This document shows, piece after piece, positions 61,622 to 64,000 of a DNA stretch of 64,000 nucleotides. The stretch spans positions 1 to 64,000 of the forward strand of contig NZ_PENI01000008.1 of assembly GCF_003688995.1 (NCBI RefSeq). The letters are read 5' to 3'. Numbering within the stretch: position 1 is the first letter of the stretch; every line of letters begins with the position of its first letter. The notes beneath the pieces are model-generated. The model did no database searches. It was not told where the DNA came from and worked only from the letters and a program-made list of their open reading frames with translations. The translations under genes and the position numbers were made by a program. Origin of the DNA: Streptomyces shenzhenensis (lineage in GTDB: Bacteria > Actinomycetota > Actinomycetes > Streptomycetales > Streptomycetaceae).

Positions 61622-62302
61622 ATGACACGTGGGCTGTGCGACGGCCTCTCCCTGATCACCTCCCGGCACTGCAAGCGGGCCTTTCTGGACCGGGCGGTGC
61701 CGAGGGACGCCCTGGCGGGGATACTTCTCGCCGCCGGCCATGCGCCGTCGAGCCGCAACACCCAGATGTGGCAGGTCACGGTGGTGACCGGCGGCGCCCT
61801 CAAGACGCTGGTGGACGCGCTGTGCGAGGCGTTCGACCGTGGCGACCCGCCCCGCCCGGACTGCACCAATCGGCCGCCGTCGCTCGACGACGTCGTCGAG
61901 CGACGCGCCGAGCAGGCCGTGACCGGGGTGCTGTCGGCCAAGGGCCACGCCATTCCGGACCGGGCGGCCGCCCGCGCGCACTTCCGTGACAACCTGCGCT
62001 TCTACGGCGCTCCGACCGCCCTGGTCTGTCACCTGCCCGGGAACGCGGTGCCCGGCACCTTCCTGGAGCTGGGCTTCTTCCTGCAGAACGTCATGCTCGG
62101 ACTGGTGGCCGCGGGGCTCAGCAGTTGTCCGCAGTTCAGCGTGGCCGGTTACGCAGCTGTGCTCCGAGCGCAGCTGGCAATCCCTTCCGACCGGCTCGTC
62201 GTATGCACCATGGCTGTCGGATACGCGGACGAGACAGCCCCGGTCAATCGGTTCGTCCCGCGGCGGGCCGGTCTGGAGGAGTACGTCCAGTGGCGCGAGT
62301 GA
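61622..62302 (+). CDS. Nitroreductase-family flavoprotein
   Basis: 226 residues from ATG 61622. Two-layer nitroreductase fold: LITSRHCKRAFLDRAVPRDA, AAGHAPSSRNTQMWQVTVV (FMN contacts), FYGAPTALVCHLPGNAVPGT, FLQNVMLGLVAAGLSSCPQF and VVCTMAVGYADETAPVNRFV. It reduces nitro, quinone or enone groups with NAD(P)H. The stop is within the next coding frame (overlap about 13 bp), so it is coupled to the shikimate-dehydrogenase-like gene. No signal peptide. Confidence 0.9.
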   Translation: MTRGLCDGLSLITSRHCKRAFLDRAVPRDALAGILLAAGHAPSSRNTQMWQVTVVTGGALKTLVDALCEAFDRGDPPRPDCTNRPPSLDDVVERRAEQAVTGVLSAKGHAIPDRAAARAHFRDNLRFYGAPTALVCHLPGNAVPGTFLELGFFLQNVMLGLVAAGLSSCPQFSVAGYAAVLRAQLAIPSDRLVVCTMAVGYADETAPVNRFVPRRAGLEEYVQWRE

Positions 62303-63897
62303 CGAGCGGGTACGGCGCCGCCGTCGGGCGTCGGGCCCGGCTGGTGGCGGTGGCCGCCGAACCTGAGGACCTCACCCCCCGTGCGCTGCGCGGCCTCACG
62401 GGAGTGGCGGACGAGCTGGAGATCCGTGCCGACCTGGTCGGCGATCCCGATCCGTCCCGGCTGCGCCGGTACTTCGGGGGGCGGCTGACCTACAGCCTGC
62501 GCTCTGCGCGGCACGGCGGCCGCTCGGCCGCCGGTCCGGTGGAGCGGCGCACCCGGCTGCTGCGCGCGGCGGACCACTATGAACGGGTCGATCTGGAGGC
62601 GATGGACGACGTGCAGCCGCAGCTGCTCGCGGCCGTCCCGGCCCGGCAGCGGCGTGTCTCCTGGCACGCGTCCGGACCTTCGGGGAGGAGCGAGGGCCGC
62701 GGTCGGGCCGGGCTGCTGGAGGCGTCGGCAGGGCTTCGGGAACGGTTCGCCGCGATGTCCGCCGTGCCGGCGGCGCTGTACCTCCTCGTGCCGCAGCCGG
62801 GCGCGCAGTACGGGTCCGCCGCGCCGCTGCTGCTCACCGGGCTCGGACGTACCGACGTGACCGCGTTCGCGTCGGGGCCGGTCGGCATGTGGACCCGGGT
62901 GCTGGCGCCGTGGCTGGGGGCGCCTGTCGTCTACGGCCGGATCGGTGCGCCGGGGGCGGACGGATCGCCGAGTGTGGGCCGGCTCCTGGCCGACTACGGC
63001 CTGCCCGCGTTGCCCCCGCTGAGCGGACTGGTCGGCATCGCCGGGCACGCCCCGGAAGGGTCGCCGTCGCCCCGGTTGCACAACGCGGCGTTGCGGGAAC
63101 TGCGGCTGCCCGCGCTCTACCTGCCCTTCCCGGTGGACACGTTCTTCCGCTTCTGGCAGTGGAGCCTCGACTTCGGTGCGCTGGGCGGTCCGCCCCTGCG
63201 CGGACTGACCGTGACCGCCCCGCACAAGGAGAGCGCGCTCCACGTGGCGGACGCGGCCGACCCGGAGGCGCTGGGGTGCGGTGCGGCCAATCTGCTGTGG
63301 CTCGACGCGGGGCGCTGGCGGGCGGCCACCACCGACGCCGTCGGAGCCCTGCGCGCCCTTGCCCTGGGCGGGGTCGACCCGAACGGCCGCAGGGCCGCCG
63401 TCATCGGCTGCGGCGGCGCCGGACGGGCCGTCGCCTGGGCCCTGCGTGCGGCCGGAGCCAGGGTGACCCTGGTCAACCGGGGGACCGCGCACGGCCGGGA
63501 GGCCTCCTCGCGGCTCGGGCTGCCCTACGTACCGCTGGCCCGGTTCTCCCCTGCGGGGTACGGTCTGCTCGCGCATGCCACGCCCCTGGTGGAGCGGGAG
63601 CCGTTCCCGGTGGCCGCGGCCGACGCGGACGCGGTGGTGCTGGAGATGCCCTACCGCGATCCGCCGACCGCGCTCGCGCGCGCCACCCGTGCCCGCGGAC
63701 TGACCGGTATCGACGGCTGGCAGGTCCTGATCGTCGAAGTACGCGAGCAGTTCAGGCTGATGACAGGCCATCCGATGCCCGAGACGCCGCCCCTGCGCGC
63801 CCTCTGCCGCGGATGGCCCGAGGAGGCAGCCGTCCACGGCCGCACCGCGTCGGAGGCACCGGCAGCGGCCCACCGCACGAGGAGGGAGGCGCCATGA
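62290..63897 (+). CDS. Dehydroquinase (type I)-shikimate dehydrogenase fusion, dehydroquinase active site altered
   Basis: 535 residues from GTG 62290 (GGAGGAG 9 bp upstream; GTG 62299 possible). Residues 15-235 match type I dehydroquinase: LEIRADLV, YSLRSARHGG, DHYERVDLE, VSWHASG (His126). The expected Schiff-base Lys before the VPQP segment is replaced by about Leu163, so dehydratase activity is doubtful. Residues 255-510 match shikimate dehydrogenase: SPSPRLHNAALREL, TVTAPHKE with catalytic Lys, TTDAVGALRAL with Asp, VIGCGGAGRAVAWAL for NADP. Organised like plant DHQ-SDH. Probably reduces a shikimate-like intermediate for a secondary metabolite. Confidence 0.85.
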   Translation: MARVTSGYGAAVGRRARLVAVAAEPEDLTPRALRGLTGVADELEIRADLVGDPDPSRLRRYFGGRLTYSLRSARHGGRSAAGPVERRTRLLRAADHYERVDLEAMDDVQPQLLAAVPARQRRVSWHASGPSGRSEGRGRAGLLEASAGLRERFAAMSAVPAALYLLVPQPGAQYGSAAPLLLTGLGRTDVTAFASGPVGMWTRVLAPWLGAPVVYGRIGAPGADGSPSVGRLLADYGLPALPPLSGLVGIAGHAPEGSPSPRLHNAALRELRLPALYLPFPVDTFFRFWQWSLDFGALGGPPLRGLTVTAPHKESALHVADAADPEALGCGAANLLWLDAGRWRAATTDAVGALRALALGGVDPNGRRAAVIGCGGAGRAVAWALRAAGARVTLVNRGTAHGREASSRLGLPYVPLARFSPAGYGLLAHATPLVEREPFPVAAADADAVVLEMPYRDPPTALARATRARGLTGIDGWQVLIVEVREQFRLMTGHPMPETPPLRALCRGWPEEAAVHGRTASEAPAAAHRTRREAP

Positions 63898-64000
63898 CGA
63901 GCCGTTCGACGTCCCCGTCCGGACCGCCCGCACCCCGCCCGCCCCACACACCGGATGTGTCGGCGCTGCTGGGCGAGTGGGTCAACACCGACCGGCACAG
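63895..64000 (+). CDS. 5' end of an unidentified gene
   Basis: 35 codons visible from ATG 63895, overlapping the previous stop as ATGA, with GAGGGAGG upstream. The start is proline- and serine-rich, then DVSALLGEWVNTDRH. The fragment is too short to name. The tight coupling places it in the same operon as the phosphatase-fusion, nitroreductase and DHQ-SDH genes. Confidence 0.7.

Noticed and set aside
1..64000. tRNA genes, rRNA, CRISPR arrays, integrases, intact insertion sequences
   Set aside because: None recognised on reading both strands.

Overview
The window is a high-GC actinobacterial chromosome segment, almost certainly Streptomyces or a close relative. Codon third positions are strongly G/C, GTG starts and ATGA/GTGA stop-start overlaps are common, and families typical of Streptomyces recur (SpoIIE/PP2C phosphatases, many ECF sigma factors, LacI/CUT1 sugar loci without their own ATPase, DUF6233, DUF5713, DUF6745). 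No rRNA, tRNA, CRISPR array, integrase or intact insertion sequence was seen. The content looks like accessory chromosome-arm DNA: catabolic islands, stress regulons, small biosynthetic loci and a few decayed genes.

Layout. 1-9.1 kb: end of a PP2C phosphatase, then a LacI-controlled carbohydrate operon (oxidoreductase, DUF6807/PmoA-like protein, cupin, lipoprotein binding protein, two permeases, YesL-like membrane protein) and a DUF5713 gene. 9.1-15.2 kb (minus strand): zinc-ribbon and DUF6233 small proteins, then a compact biosynthetic locus of a heme-oxygenase-fold protein, a 1042-aa NRPS-like A-PCP-reductase and an FAD amine oxidase. 15.3-21.4 kb (minus): an operon matching the uncharacterised STM4011-STM4015 set (two radical SAM enzymes, a sulfatase-fold hydrolase, an ATP-grasp protein, two tandem LRR proteins). 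21.6-26.0 kb: a DUF6745 pair and a 982-aa multidomain PAS/GAF/PP2C/HATPase phosphatase. 26.1-30.0 kb: TetR, amidohydrolase and APC permease. 30.1-38.6 kb: a sugar-acid island (enolase-superfamily dehydratase, Zn dehydrogenase, SDR, 2-hydroxyacid dehydrogenase, KDG-type kinase, IclR regulator, KDPG-type aldolase, MHS transporter) that reads as a route from an idonate/ketogluconate-like acid to pyruvate and glyceraldehyde-3-phosphate.

38.9-41.7 kb: a small membrane protein, an EACC1-like protein and a caspase-family protease fused to the zinc-finger and substrate-binding part of DnaJ, followed by a convergent coiled-coil/winged-helix protein; this is the strongest candidate for an undescribed conflict or proteostasis system. 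42.3-44.2 kb: a secreted amidase.

44.4-53.3 kb: an ECF41 sigma-factor neighbourhood. Three ECF41-type proteins sit among the classical partner families (NmrA-like epimerases, SDR, carboxymuconolactone decarboxylase) plus a GNAT and a cupin. Seven promoters in this stretch share GTCACA-N16-(G/T)GTC at matching distances from start codons, so the block looks like one local regulon. An OsmC-like gene and a ferritin-like gene here look decayed.

54.0-59.7 kb: aldehyde dehydrogenase, a TIM-barrel glycosidase-like protein, a BtrH-like protein, and an ECF42 sigma factor with its DGPF/YCII partner behind a TGTCGA-N17-CGTC promoter. 60.1-64.0 kb: start of a probable biosynthetic operon: a 10-TM membrane domain fused to a low-molecular-weight tyrosine phosphatase, a nitroreductase, a dehydroquinase-shikimate dehydrogenase fusion whose dehydroquinase half appears to lack its Schiff-base lysine, and a gene cut by the window edge.

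Family names are recalled from sequence motifs, not from database searches.
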